Shown here one piece after another: positions 42,670-51,623 of a stretch of 64,000 bases of DNA (position 1 is its first letter; the number at the start of each line of letters is the position of its first letter). The translations under genes and the position numbers were made by a program. The stretch covers positions 62,001 through 126,000 of the forward strand of contig NZ_JADOUS010000005.1 in NCBI RefSeq assembly GCF_015752045.1, read 5' to 3'. A model generated the notes under the pieces. That model had not been told where the DNA came from, searched no databases, and worked only from the letters and a program-made list of their open reading frames with translations. The stretch comes from Arthrobacter_D sp015752045. GTDB taxonomy: Bacteria; Actinomycetota; Actinomycetes; Actinomycetales; Micrococcaceae.

Positions 42670-43089
42670 TCAGCCGGCGAGCTGCGCGCTCGCCTCGGGG
42701 TCGGATTCCCTGAGGAACGCCGCGATCCGCTCGGCCTCCTCGATCTCGCCGATGGAGGCGGCGGCCCGGCCCAGGGCGAAGAGGGCCCGGAGGAAGCCCC
42801 GGTTCGGCTCGTGCGAGTACGGGATGGGCCCGGCGCCGCGCCAGCCGCTGCGCCGCAGCGCGTCGAGGCCGCGGTGGTACCCGGTGCGCGCGTAGGCGTA
42901 GGACTCGATGGTCCGGCCCTCGGCGTACGCCTCGTCCGCGAGGACGGCCCACACGAGCGACGACGTCGGGTGCATGGCGGCGAGGTCGACGGCCTCGTCG
43001 CCCGCGGCGAGGCGCCCGACGACGTCGGTCTCCTCGGGCAGGAGGGTGGGCTCGGGGCCCAGCAGGTTCTTGCGGAACTCGTCCGACAT
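42670..43089 (-). CDS. DUF3151 domain protein
   Basis: A 139-aa member of the actinobacterial DUF3151 family: NLLGPEPTLLPEETDVV at the start, then HPTSSLVWAVLADEA, ESYAYARTGYHRGLDALRRSGW and NRGFLRALFALGRAA. Predicted all-helical, TPR-like. It starts 4 nt after the fba stop and is probably co-transcribed with fba. The function is unknown. Confidence 0.9.
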   Translation of the reverse strand: MSDEFRKNLLGPEPTLLPEETDVVGRLAAGDEAVDLAAMHPTSSLVWAVLADEAYAEGRTIESYAYARTGYHRGLDALRRSGWRGAGPIPYSHEPNRGFLRALFALGRAAASIGEIEEAERIAAFLRESDPEASAQLAG

Positions 43090-43093
43090 GGCG

Positions 43094-44113
43094 CTAGAGC
43101 TTCTTGCCGGCGGAGCCGAGGGCGGCTGCGGCTTCGACGACGCGCGCGGCGAGGCCCGCCTCGGCGGCTGCACCCCAGACGCGGGGGTCGTAGGTCTTCT
43201 TGTTGCCGACCTCGCCGTCGACCTTGAGGACGCCGTCGTAGTTGCGGAGCATGTGGTCCGCGACCGGACGCGTGAACGCGTACTGGGTGTCCGTGTCGAT
43301 GTTCATCTTGATGACGCCGTAGGAGACGGCGTCCGCGATCTCCTGGTCCGAGGAGCCGGAGCCGCCGTGGAAGACGAGGTCGAACGGCTTGTCCTTGCCG
43401 AGCTTCTGGCCCACCTTGTCCTGGATCTCCTTGAGGATCTCCGGGCGCAGCTTCACGCCGCCGGGCTTGTACACGCCGTGCACGTTCCCGAAGGTCAGGG
43501 CGGTGATGTAGCGGCCGTGCTCGCCGGCGCCGAGGGCGTCGATGGTCGAGAGGGCGTCCTCGACCGTGGTGTAGAGCTTGTCGTTGATGGCGTTCTCGAC
43601 GCCGTCCTCCTCACCGCCGACGGTGCCGATCTCGACCTCGAGGATGATCTTCGCGGCCGCGGCGCGGGGCAGGATCTCGCGGGCGATCCGGAGGTTCTCC
43701 TCGAGGGTCTCGGCCGAGCCGTCCCACATGTGCGAGTTGAAGATGGGGTCGCGGCCGTTCTTCACGGCCTCCTCGGACGCGGCGAGCAGGGGCAGCACGA
43801 AGTCGTCGAGCTTGTCCTTCGGGCAGTGGTCGGTGTGGAGGGCGATGTTGACGTCGTAGTTCTTCGCGACCTCCTTGGCGAAGGCGGCGAAGCCGAGCGA
43901 GCCGGCGACCATGTCCTTGACGCTCGCGCCGGACCAGTACGCCGCGCCGCCCGTGGAGACCTGCACGATGCCGTCGGAGCCCGCCTCGGCGAAGCCGCGC
44001 ATCGCTGCGTTGAGGGTTTGCGAGGAGGTCACGTTCACGGCCGGGAACGCGAAGCCACCCGCCTTCGCGCGGTCGATCATCTCGGCGTAAACATCAGGGG
44101 TTGCAATAGGCAT
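43094..44113 (-). CDS. fba: Class II fructose-bisphosphate aldolase
   Basis: A 339-aa zinc-dependent aldolase of glycolysis and gluconeogenesis. Class II signatures are seen: FPAVNVTSSQTLNAAMRGFA, the metal ligand region IALHTDHCPKDKLDDF, EVEIGTVGGEEDG, FGNVHGVYKPG and the active-site VFHGGSGSSDQEI. ATG at 44113 has AAGGAG upstream; the 13-codon extension is rejected. Its neighbours purA, DUF3151, TrmH-type methyltransferase and pyrE recall a conserved actinobacterial order. Confidence 0.97.
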   Translation of the reverse strand: MPIATPDVYAEMIDRAKAGGFAFPAVNVTSSQTLNAAMRGFAEAGSDGIVQVSTGGAAYWSGASVKDMVAGSLGFAAFAKEVAKNYDVNIALHTDHCPKDKLDDFVLPLLAASEEAVKNGRDPIFNSHMWDGSAETLEENLRIAREILPRAAAAKIILEVEIGTVGGEEDGVENAINDKLYTTVEDALSTIDALGAGEHGRYITALTFGNVHGVYKPGGVKLRPEILKEIQDKVGQKLGKDKPFDLVFHGGSGSSDQEIADAVSYGVIKMNIDTDTQYAFTRPVADHMLRNYDGVLKVDGEVGNKKTYDPRVWGAAAEAGLAARVVEAAAALGSAGKKL

Positions 44114-44206
44114 GCTGAGGACTCCTTCGTGGTGGTGAGTGCTTCGCTTCATCCTAGCGAGCGGACCTGCCGGGCGCAGGGGGCGCCGGCAGGGATGACG
44201 GCGGGC

Positions 44207-44878
44207 TCAGACGGGCTGGCCGAACACGTGCCGGCGCACCCAGCCGTGCATGGCGATCGCGGCGGCCGCGGACGCGTTGATGGACCGCGTGGATCCGAAC
44301 TGCGCGATCGAGAGGGTCGCCTCGGCCGCCTCGTGGACCTCCGGGGTGAGGCCCGGGCCCTCCTGCCCGAACACCAGCACGCAGCGCTCCGGGAGGTCAT
44401 AGGTCTCCAGGGGCACGGAGTCCGGGAAGTTGTCGATCCCGATCACGGCCAGCCCCTCGGACGCCGCCCAGGCGGTGAAGTCCGCGACGGTCGGGTGGTG
44501 GCGGACGTGCTGGTAGCGGTCGGTGACCATCGCGCCGCGCCGGTTCCACCGGCGTCGTCCGATGATGTGGACCTCCCGGGCGAGGAAGGCGTTCGCCGTC
44601 CGCACCACGGAGCCGATGTTGAGGTCGTGCTGCCAGTTCTCGATGGCCACGTGGAAGTCGTGCCGGCGCTCGTCGAGGTCCGCGACGATGGCCTCGTGCG
44701 TCCAGTACCGGTACGCGTCGACGACGTTGCGGGTGTCACCGGAGGTGAGCAGGTCATGGTCCCAGTGCTCGCCGTCGGGCAGGTCACCCTCCCAGGGCCC
44801 TACCCCGACGGCCGGGCCGGGGGTCTCGTGCGCGGGGGCGTCGATGCGGTCGGGAGTCTCCGGCAGGGGTTCATTCAC
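44207..44878 (-). CDS. TrmH/SpoU-family RNA methyltransferase
   Basis: A 223-aa SPOUT methyltransferase. SAM-knot motifs: NWQHDLNIGSVVRTANAF (motif 1), VLVFGQEGPGLTPEV (motif 2) and STRSINASAAAAIAMHGW (motif 3). It 2'-O-methylates ribose in tRNA or rRNA; the target is unproven. GTG at 44878 is the first possible start and has a poor ribosome site; ATG at 44874 is out of frame. Confidence 0.92.
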   Translation of the reverse strand: MNEPLPETPDRIDAPAHETPGPAVGVGPWEGDLPDGEHWDHDLLTSGDTRNVVDAYRYWTHEAIVADLDERRHDFHVAIENWQHDLNIGSVVRTANAFLAREVHIIGRRRWNRRGAMVTDRYQHVRHHPTVADFTAWAASEGLAVIGIDNFPDSVPLETYDLPERCVLVFGQEGPGLTPEVHEAAEATLSIAQFGSTRSINASAAAAIAMHGWVRRHVFGQPV

Positions 44879-44952
44879 CGTTCAAGCGTAGACGGCACCA
44901 AAGGTGGGAGACTGGCAGCGGCAGCTCCCCGCACACTCTGGAAGGAAGCCCC

Positions 44953-45732
44953 ATGCGCGAGAACGAACACATCGAGTGCTGGCTCACGGACATGGACGGC
45001 GTCCTGGTGCACGAGAACCAGGCCATCCCGGGCGCGGCCGAGCTGATCGAGCGGTGGGTGGCCACCTCGAAGCGCTTCCTCGTCCTGACGAACAACTCGA
45101 TCTACACGCCGCGCGACCTGGCGGCGCGTCTGAAGGCCTCCGGGCTCGAGATCCCGGAGGAGAACCTGTGGACGTCGGCGCTGGCCACGGCCCAGTTCCT
45201 GCAGGACCAGTTGCCGGGAGGGCGGGCCTATGTGATCGGCGAGGCAGGACTGACGACGGCGCTGCACGAGGCCGGCTTCGTCCTCACCGACACGAATCCC
45301 GACTACGTGGTGCTCGGCGAGACCCGCACCTACTCGTTCGAGGCGATCACCAAGGCCGTCCGCCTCATCCTCGACGGCGCGCGGTTCATCGCCACCAACC
45401 CCGATGTCACCGGCCCCTCGAAGGAGGGCCCGCTGCCCGCGACGGGCGCCATCGCGGCCATGATCACGGCGGCGACGAGCCGCGATCCGTACATCGTGGG
45501 CAAGCCCAACCCGATGATGTTCCGCTCCGCGATGAACCGGATCGACGCCCACTCCGAGACCACGGCGATGATCGGCGACCGCATGGACACCGACATCATC
45601 GCCGGCATGGAGGCGGGCCTGCACACGGTCCTGGTGCTCAGCGGCATCACCCGGCCCGAGGACATCAACGCCTACCCCTTCCGGCCGGCGCAGATCTGCG
45701 GCTCGGTGGCGGAGTTGATCGACCAGGTCTAG
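44953..45732 (+). CDS. HAD-IIA family phosphatase (NagD-like)
   Basis: A 259-aa HAD-IIA hydrolase with nucleophile motif CWLTDMDGVLVHEN, motif II VLTNNS, the conserved substrate-cap segment TNPD, and motif III/IV KPNPMMFRSAMNRI...MIGDRMDTDIIAG. Such enzymes remove phosphate from nucleotides or sugar phosphates. GGAAGG precedes the ATG. It diverges from the methyltransferase gene across 74 bp. Confidence 0.93.
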   Translation: MRENEHIECWLTDMDGVLVHENQAIPGAAELIERWVATSKRFLVLTNNSIYTPRDLAARLKASGLEIPEENLWTSALATAQFLQDQLPGGRAYVIGEAGLTTALHEAGFVLTDTNPDYVVLGETRTYSFEAITKAVRLILDGARFIATNPDVTGPSKEGPLPATGAIAAMITAATSRDPYIVGKPNPMMFRSAMNRIDAHSETTAMIGDRMDTDIIAGMEAGLHTVLVLSGITRPEDINAYPFRPAQICGSVAELIDQV

Positions 45733-45738
45733 CCCGGT

Positions 45739-46740
45739 TCAGAAAAAGCGTTTCAGGCCGCCGCCCCGCGGCACCGGCAGGTACTCGCGTTGCACGGCCG
45801 AGACGACACGCTGGTAGATCACCGGGTTCCACTGCGGACTGGCGTGCGCGGGCAGGGCGCCGTCCGTCCGGAGGTCCACCGAGACCACATTGTCCGGCAG
45901 CGAGCGCGCCCAGCCGGACCGGGCCGTCGCGTAGTCGACGACGCCGTCCTGGGGGTTGCCCGCGAAGACCACTGTCGTGTCGCCGAGGGAGAGCCTGAAC
46001 CGCGAGACGTCGAAGTGGTAGATGTACGAGGACTCGGTCTGGATGAGTTCGCTGCTCGGCGCGAGCGGGGAGAGCTGCTCGAGCGTCTGGTCCACGATCT
46101 GGCTCCAGGTGCGCTCGTTCTTGTGGACGATCCGCTCACCGAGCTCGTACGTGCCGCGCAGGCTGATCGGCACCCGCACCCCCGCCTCGTAGAGCATCAC
46201 CACGCCGTCGAACATGCGCTGGTCGCGGACGTCGAAGCGGCTGGAGGGCGAGGAGTCGAGGAAGACGAGCTCCACGGGGATGCCGCGGTCACGCAGGCGC
46301 GCCGCGACCTCCACCGCCACCATGCCGCCGAAGCTGTGGCCGTAGAAGTAGAGCTTCTCGAGCCGGAAGTTGTCCACGTAGCGGTTCATGGTGGCCACGA
46401 CGTTGTTGATGTCCAGGCCGCGGTTGGAGTAGCCCATCACCGCCATCTGCGCCCGCCTGGACAGCGCCGGGCGCAGCGAGTTGAGGATCCAGAGCCCCTC
46501 CTCCCAGCTCGTCTTGTAGCCGGGGAAGAGGACCCAGCGGTCGTTGGGGAATCGCGCGCGGGCCTCCTCGTCGTCGAGCGGGAGGATGCGCGTCTGGTCC
46601 CGCTGGGACTGGATGACGCGCGTGGTGACGAGGTCGGCCGCCACCACGGCGGCTGCGGCGGACCCGATCAGGAAGGAGCGGCGGGAGGACTCGCTGAAGT
46701 CACGCGCCCGCCGGAGCGCCCTGCCGTCGTCGTCCTGCAC
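45739..46740 (-). CDS. Tat-exported alpha/beta hydrolase
   Basis: A 333-aa hydrolase with a twin-arginine signal (ESSRRSFLIGSAAAAVVAAD) near the N-terminus. The nucleophile elbow GHSFGGMV is clear, preceded by a strand-loop ending FYGHSF; the Asp is likely in VELVFLDSSPSS. His is not assigned, although GVVDYATARSGW and ALPAHASPQW are candidates. GTG at 46740 has GGAG 6 nt upstream. It follows pyrE by 38 nt, so it may be in the same transcript. Substrate unknown. Confidence 0.85.
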   Translation of the reverse strand: MQDDDGRALRRARDFSESSRRSFLIGSAAAAVVAADLVTTRVIQSQRDQTRILPLDDEEARARFPNDRWVLFPGYKTSWEEGLWILNSLRPALSRRAQMAVMGYSNRGLDINNVVATMNRYVDNFRLEKLYFYGHSFGGMVAVEVAARLRDRGIPVELVFLDSSPSSRFDVRDQRMFDGVVMLYEAGVRVPISLRGTYELGERIVHKNERTWSQIVDQTLEQLSPLAPSSELIQTESSYIYHFDVSRFRLSLGDTTVVFAGNPQDGVVDYATARSGWARSLPDNVVSVDLRTDGALPAHASPQWNPVIYQRVVSAVQREYLPVPRGGGLKRFF

Positions 46741-46778
46741 GCGGATCTCCGGATCATGCTCCTGCGCGGGGGTCCCGG

Positions 46779-47351
46779 TCAGGCGAGGCCCAGCTCGTCC
46801 TTGCCGAAGGCGAAGAGGTAGGGCACTCCCGCCTCGGACTCGATGCGCTCCTTGGACCCGGTGTCGCGGTCCACGATCACGGCGACGGCGCGCACATCCC
46901 CGCCCGCGCGGCGGACGCCCTCGACGGCGGTGAGGGCCGATCCGCCCGTGGTCGAGGTGTCCTCGAGCACGACGACGGGGCGGCCGGACACGTCCGGCCC
47001 CTCCACCTGGCGGGCCATGCCGTGGGTCTTCTGGGTCTTGCGGACCACGAAGGCGTCGATCGGGCGGTCTGCCCGGGCGGCGGCGTGCATCACGGCGGTG
47101 CCCACCGGATCGGCGCCCATCGTCAGGCCGCCCGCCGCCTCGAACGCGATCCCGGCGTCGTCGAGCAGTTGCAGCATGACGCGGCCCACGAGCACGGACG
47201 CTTCGTGGTGGAGCGTGATGCGGCGGAGGTCGATGTAGTAGTCGGCCTCGACCCCGCTCGAGAGCGTGACGCGCTCGTGGACCACGGCGAGTTCCTTGAT
47301 GAGCTCCAGGAGGCGGGAGCGGTCGGCGGTCGGCGTGGTCTCGGCGGTCAT
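46779..47351 (-). CDS. pyrE: Orotate phosphoribosyltransferase
   Basis: A 190-aa enzyme joining orotate and PRPP in pyrimidine synthesis. The PRPP motif VVVLEDTSTTGGSAL and the VVRKTQKTHGMARQVEG loop are characteristic. ATG at 47351 is the first start in frame. It is the first gene of a likely two-gene unit with the alpha/beta hydrolase. Confidence 0.95.
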   Translation of the reverse strand: MTAETTPTADRSRLLELIKELAVVHERVTLSSGVEADYYIDLRRITLHHEASVLVGRVMLQLLDDAGIAFEAAGGLTMGADPVGTAVMHAAARADRPIDAFVVRKTQKTHGMARQVEGPDVSGRPVVVLEDTSTTGGSALTAVEGVRRAGGDVRAVAVIVDRDTGSKERIESEAGVPYLFAFGKDELGLA

Positions 47352-47699
47352 ACGCCAAGTCTATCGAGGGGTGGCCCTCCTCACGCGTCACGTCCGGGTC
47401 GACGCCGGGGTCATCGGCCCGGATCGGCGGCGTTGCGGCGGCCGACCGCATCCCCCTCCGGGGTCTTCGAGAGGAGTCGGGCTGCCTCAGCCGGTGTGTC
47501 GCGACAGGCCACAGCCTTCCGTCGCCCTGCATCGCACGGGGTTGATCGCCGGGACAGGCCGGCTGCTCCGGCAGGGCGTCTCCCGCCGGGAGGTCGTGGG
47601 GTCATTCAGCCGCGTCAGGCCACTTCCGGCAGCGTGTCCCGGATCAATACGCCCCTCGGCGCGGCTAAGCCCCCGCCACGAAGGAACGATCGATGCCGG
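47352..47699. other. 348-bp intergenic stretch with no recognised feature
   Basis: This gap between the pyrE start and the ROK regulator stop contains a 64-codon minus-strand frame (47411-47605) without ribosome site or recognisable motifs, and no tRNA, riboswitch or strong terminator that I can see. It must hold the pyrE promoter, which I could not pinpoint. Confidence 0.5.
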
Positions 47700-48938
47700 T
47701 CACTCACCCGCCGATGCACTCGCGGCGTCGATCGCCTCCGGGGACAGGACGTGGGAGATCGCCAGGACCGCCGCGCCCGCCACACCCGCGCTCTGCCCGG
47801 ACACCGACGGGACGATCCGCAGGTGCTCCGTGGCCAGCGGCAGCGACCGCGTGTAGACGACCTCCCTGATCCCGGCGAGCAGGTGCTCGCCGGCCTGGGC
47901 GAGCGAGCCGCCGATCACGACGACCGAGGGGTTGACGAGGTTGACGCACATCGCCACCACGTCACCGATGTCCCGGCCCGCCTGCCGGATGGCCTGGAGG
48001 GCTGTGGCATCACCGGAACGCACCAGGTCGATCACGTCCTGGCTGCCGGTGAGGCCCGGCCGTGCCGGTCCGCCGAGCGCAGCCGCGAGCGCCGGACCGC
48101 TGGCCACGGCCTCGAGGCAGCCGGTGTTCCCGCAGCGGCACGGGGCCTCTCCCCCGGCTGCCACGCGGACGTGCCCCAGATCGCCGGCCGTGCCTTGCGC
48201 CCCGCGCTGCAGCACGCCGCCCGAGATGATGCCGGCGCCGATACCGGTGGCCACCTTGATGAACATCAGGTCGCCCACGTCAGGCCAGTTGCTGCTCTGT
48301 TCACCCAGCGCCATGATGTTGACGTCGTTGTCGACGAGCACGGGGACGTCGAAGCTCGCCTGGACCAGCCCCGGGACGTCGAACCTGTCCCAGCCCGGCA
48401 TGATCGGCGGATTGATCGGGCGCCCCGTGTCGTGCTCCACCGGGCCGGGCAGCCCGATGCCGATGGCCGCCAGGTCCCGGGCGCCGCGGGCCGCCGACCG
48501 CAGGAGCCTGCCGATGGCCGAGACCAGCCAGCCGAGGACGGCGTCGGGCCCGTCCGCGATGCTGATGTCCTGCCGCTCCCGCGCGAGCTCCTCGCCGGCC
48601 AGGTCCGTCAGGATGACGACGGCGTGGGTGGCCCCGAGGTCCGCGCCGATCACCACGCGCGCCGACGGATTGAGCGCGAACAGGGACGGCGGCCGACCCC
48701 CCGTTGAGGCAGCACCGCCGATGGGCGACACCAGGCCGAGGCCCATGAGGATGTCCACCCGGGCGGCGACCGTGGAGCGGGCGAGGCCGGTGATCTGGGC
48801 GAGCTCGGCGCGCGTCCGCGGCCGGCCGTCGCGCAGGACCTGGAAGATCTCGCTGGCGCCCGACGGCTGCGGAACAGGGGTCCGCGGGCGCGGAGCGCCG
48901 TGGCTCGTCAGTGCCGGTGCCGGCTGCAGGAAGGACAC
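47700..48938 (-). CDS. ROK-family transcriptional repressor
   Basis: A 412-aa ROK regulator. A winged HTH lies at about 28-80 (RAELAQITGLARSTVAARVDIL). The sugar-kinase-like part follows, with VVIGADLGATHAVV (phosphate loop), GIGLPGPVEH, VDNDVNIMALGE and the zinc-binding CRCGNTGCLEA signature. It diverges from the sugar ABC operon across ~95 bp and very likely represses it, with the imported sugar or a product as inducer. Confidence 0.94.
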   Translation of the reverse strand: MSFLQPAPALTSHGAPRPRTPVPQPSGASEIFQVLRDGRPRTRAELAQITGLARSTVAARVDILMGLGLVSPIGGAASTGGRPPSLFALNPSARVVIGADLGATHAVVILTDLAGEELARERQDISIADGPDAVLGWLVSAIGRLLRSAARGARDLAAIGIGLPGPVEHDTGRPINPPIMPGWDRFDVPGLVQASFDVPVLVDNDVNIMALGEQSSNWPDVGDLMFIKVATGIGAGIISGGVLQRGAQGTAGDLGHVRVAAGGEAPCRCGNTGCLEAVASGPALAAALGGPARPGLTGSQDVIDLVRSGDATALQAIRQAGRDIGDVVAMCVNLVNPSVVVIGGSLAQAGEHLLAGIREVVYTRSLPLATEHLRIVPSVSGQSAGVAGAAVLAISHVLSPEAIDAASASAGE

Positions 48939-49032
48939 ACTTCCAGTAAAGCACGAGCGTCTTTGCCTGCCATCAACACCATCTTTTGTGTGTTCCTCGA
49001 CAGAAGTAGGTGGTCCATGTCACAGTAGGCGC

Positions 49033-50550
49033 GTGGACGACGACGTCAGCAGCAGCAGGGAACCGGCTCCGATCCTGCACGTCACCGGACTCTCGAAGAG
49101 CTTCTTCGGAGTGCCGGTACTGCAGGACGCGTCACTGACGCTCTTCCCCGGCGAGGTCCACGGACTCGTCGGTGAGAACGGGGCCGGCAAATCCACCCTG
49201 ATGAAACTCCTCGCGGGCGTGCACGTGCGCGACGCCGGGATGGTGGAGATCGACGGACAGCCCGTCAGCTTCACCCATCCGCTGCAGGCCCGACGCGCGG
49301 GGCTCTCCACCGTCTTCCAGGAGTTCAACCTGCTGCCCGAGCGCACCGTGGCGCAGAACATCTACCTGGGGCGGGAGCCGAGGAAGGGGCTCCTCGTGGA
49401 CCGACGCGCCATGACCAGGGACACCGTGGCGCTGCTCGAGGAGCTCGGCATCACCAGCATCCGGCCGACCGACGTGATCAGTTCGCTCTCGGTGGCGCAG
49501 CAGCAGATCGTCGAGATCGCCAAGGCCGTCAGCTACGACGCCCGGATCATCTCCATGGACGAACCGACGGCCGCGCTGGCCGGCCCCGAGGTCGAGCTCC
49601 TCTACGCGATCGTCGACCGGCTCCGGAAACGGGGTACGGCGATCCTCTACGTCTCCCACCGTCTGACGGAGGTCTTCGACCTCTGCGACACCATCACCGT
49701 GCTCAAGGACGGGCGCGTCGTGACGTCGTCGCCCGCCGCGGACATGGATGACGCCTCACTCGTCAGGGCCATGGTCGGCAGGCCCATCTCCGCGTTCTTC
49801 CCCGATCCCCTGCCGGGCACCACCGCGGGCGAACTCCTGCTGGAGGTCCACGGCGCCGGCAACGACCAGCTCGACCACGTCCACATCACGCTGCGGGCCG
49901 GCGAGATCGTCGGGGTCGCCGGGCTCCAGGGGTCGGGCCGGTCCGAGCTCGTCCACGCGGTCTTCGGCGCAGCACCCTTCACCCGCGGCACCGTGACACT
50001 CGGGGGACGCGACCACCGGCCGGCCTCCCCGCGGGAGGCCATCCGGCACCGCGTCGCCCTCATCACCGAGGACCGCAAGGCCGAGGGCCTCAGCCTGAAC
50101 CAGTCGATCATCGACAATGCACTGAGCATCGTGCGGTCCGTCCATCCGCGCCGCACGGCCGCGGCCCGCCGCCGAGCGCCCGCCGTCTTCTCGTCCCTGG
50201 AGGTGATCGCACGGGACCTCGACCAGGAGGTGCAGTACCTCTCGGGCGGGAACCAGCAGAAGGTCGTCCTCGCCAAGTGGCTCGCAATCGATCCGCAGGT
50301 CGTGCTGCTCGACGAGCCGACCCGCGGCATCGACGTCGGCGCGAAGGTCGCCGTCTACACCCTGATGCGCCGCCTGGCGCGGGAAGGCAAGGCCATCCTC
50401 ATGGTCTCGAGTGAACTGCCCGAGGTACTCGGCATGTCGGACCGGGTGATCGTCATGCGGGACGGCCGCATCGCAGGAGAGGTGCCGGCGGGCGCGTCCG
50501 AGGAGCAGGTCCTCCAGTTGGCGACAGGAGCCCGGGGGGTCCCCTCGTGA
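49033..50550 (+). CDS. Sugar ABC transporter ATP-binding protein (RbsA/XylG type)
   Basis: A 505-aa double ATPase. First half: Walker A VGENGAGKST, signature SSLSVAQQQIVEIAK, Walker B RIISMDEPTAAL. Second half: degenerate Walker A VAGLQGSGRSE, signature YLSGGNQQKVVLAK, Walker B VVLLDEPTRGID. This is the layout of ribose/xylose/galactose importers. GTG at 49033 is the best start in frame; its ribosome site is weak. Its stop overlaps the first permease start (GTGA). Confidence 0.95.
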   Translation: MDDDVSSSREPAPILHVTGLSKSFFGVPVLQDASLTLFPGEVHGLVGENGAGKSTLMKLLAGVHVRDAGMVEIDGQPVSFTHPLQARRAGLSTVFQEFNLLPERTVAQNIYLGREPRKGLLVDRRAMTRDTVALLEELGITSIRPTDVISSLSVAQQQIVEIAKAVSYDARIISMDEPTAALAGPEVELLYAIVDRLRKRGTAILYVSHRLTEVFDLCDTITVLKDGRVVTSSPAADMDDASLVRAMVGRPISAFFPDPLPGTTAGELLLEVHGAGNDQLDHVHITLRAGEIVGVAGLQGSGRSELVHAVFGAAPFTRGTVTLGGRDHRPASPREAIRHRVALITEDRKAEGLSLNQSIIDNALSIVRSVHPRRTAAARRRAPAVFSSLEVIARDLDQEVQYLSGGNQQKVVLAKWLAIDPQVVLLDEPTRGIDVGAKVAVYTLMRRLAREGKAILMVSSELPEVLGMSDRVIVMRDGRIAGEVPAGASEEQVLQLATGARGVPS

Positions 50551-51623
50551 ACCGCCTGACCTCGACGCACATCGTCTACCTCGTGGCCCTGCTCACGGTC
50601 ATCGCGGGCACCATCCTCGTGGGCTCGACGGGCCGCAGCTTCTTCAGCCCCGGCAACATCTCCGACATCCTCACGGGGACCAGCATCCTCGGCTTCATCG
50701 CCATCGGGCAGACCCTCGTGATCCTCGTCGGGAGCCTGGACCTCTCCGTGCCGTACGTCATCAGCCTCTCGAGCCTGATCGGGGCCGGCATCATGGCGAA
50801 CCAGCCGGGCAACATCCTCCCCGCGGTGCTCGCCGCCCTGGTCGTGTCCGGGCTCATCGGCCTTGCCAACGGTGCGGTGGTGGCCGGGCTGAAGGTCCAC
50901 GGTTTCATCGCCACCCTCGGGATGGGCCTGATCATCAGCGGCTACCTCGGCTCCAACTACCAGGGCAGTTCCGGCCAGGCCCCGCTGGCCTTCCGCCTCG
51001 TCGGCGCCACGGGGATCGGCCCTGTCCCGGTCTCGACCCTCATCATGCTCGCGTGCGCCGCCGTCGTCCTGCTCATGCTGAACACCACGCGTCTCGGGCA
51101 CGCGATATACGCCGTGGGCGGTGATGCCTCCGTCGCGAGGATGTCCGGTATCAGGACCGCGACCCCGGTCGTCGCCGCCCACGTGATCTGCTCCATGCTG
51201 GCCGGCCTGGCGGGACTGCTGCTGGCCGCCCGGCTCGGCGTGGGCAGCCCGACCATCGGCTCGCAGGGCGGCTACGACCTGCTCTCGATCGCCGCCGTCG
51301 TGCTCGGCGGCACCCTCCTCGCCGGCGGCAAGGGGTCCCTCGTGGGGACCCTCGGCGGCGTCCTGATCTTCGCCATGCTGGACAACATCATGAGCGTGCT
51401 GCAGGTCAACCCGTTCCTCAAGGACGTCGTCCGCGGCGTCGTGATCGTGGTGGCGGTCGCCGTCTATGCGCGGCGGACCGTCGTGCACCGCCAGGCCCGG
51501 TTCGGGCGCGGAGCTGTCCCGGACAGTGCGGGTCCTCCCCCAGGTGCCGCGTCGTCGCAGCACGACGACGACGGGCCGGCCGACGGCGCGGGCCGCGGGG
51601 CGCGGAACGGGGTGTCCGCATGA
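50547..51623 (+). CDS. Sugar ABC transporter permease 1 (RbsC type)
   Basis: A 358-aa permease with about eight to ten helices and a conserved core (GQTLVILVGSLDLSVPYVISL; GLANGAVVAGLKVHGFIATLG; AVVLGGTLLAGGKGS). The last ~45 residues are a hydrophilic tail. It differs markedly from permease 2 in the next gene, so the channel is probably a heterodimer. Overlaps neighbours by 4 nt on both sides. Confidence 0.93.
   Translation: MNRLTSTHIVYLVALLTVIAGTILVGSTGRSFFSPGNISDILTGTSILGFIAIGQTLVILVGSLDLSVPYVISLSSLIGAGIMANQPGNILPAVLAALVVSGLIGLANGAVVAGLKVHGFIATLGMGLIISGYLGSNYQGSSGQAPLAFRLVGATGIGPVPVSTLIMLACAAVVLLMLNTTRLGHAIYAVGGDASVARMSGIRTATPVVAAHVICSMLAGLAGLLLAARLGVGSPTIGSQGGYDLLSIAAVVLGGTLLAGGKGSLVGTLGGVLIFAMLDNIMSVLQVNPFLKDVVRGVVIVVAVAVYARRTVVHRQARFGRGAVPDSAGPPPGAASSQHDDDGPADGAGRGARNGVSA

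Noticed and set aside
46741..47532. N-terminal extension of the alpha/beta hydrolase frame through pyrE
   Set aside because: The open frame continues upstream opposite or across pyrE in another frame; the GTG at 46740 with GGAG and a Tat signal right after it marks the real start.
47411..47605. 64-codon minus-strand frame between pyrE and the ROK gene
   Set aside because: No Shine-Dalgarno, no recognisable motif, and Arg/Pro/Ala-rich as expected of random GC-rich sequence.
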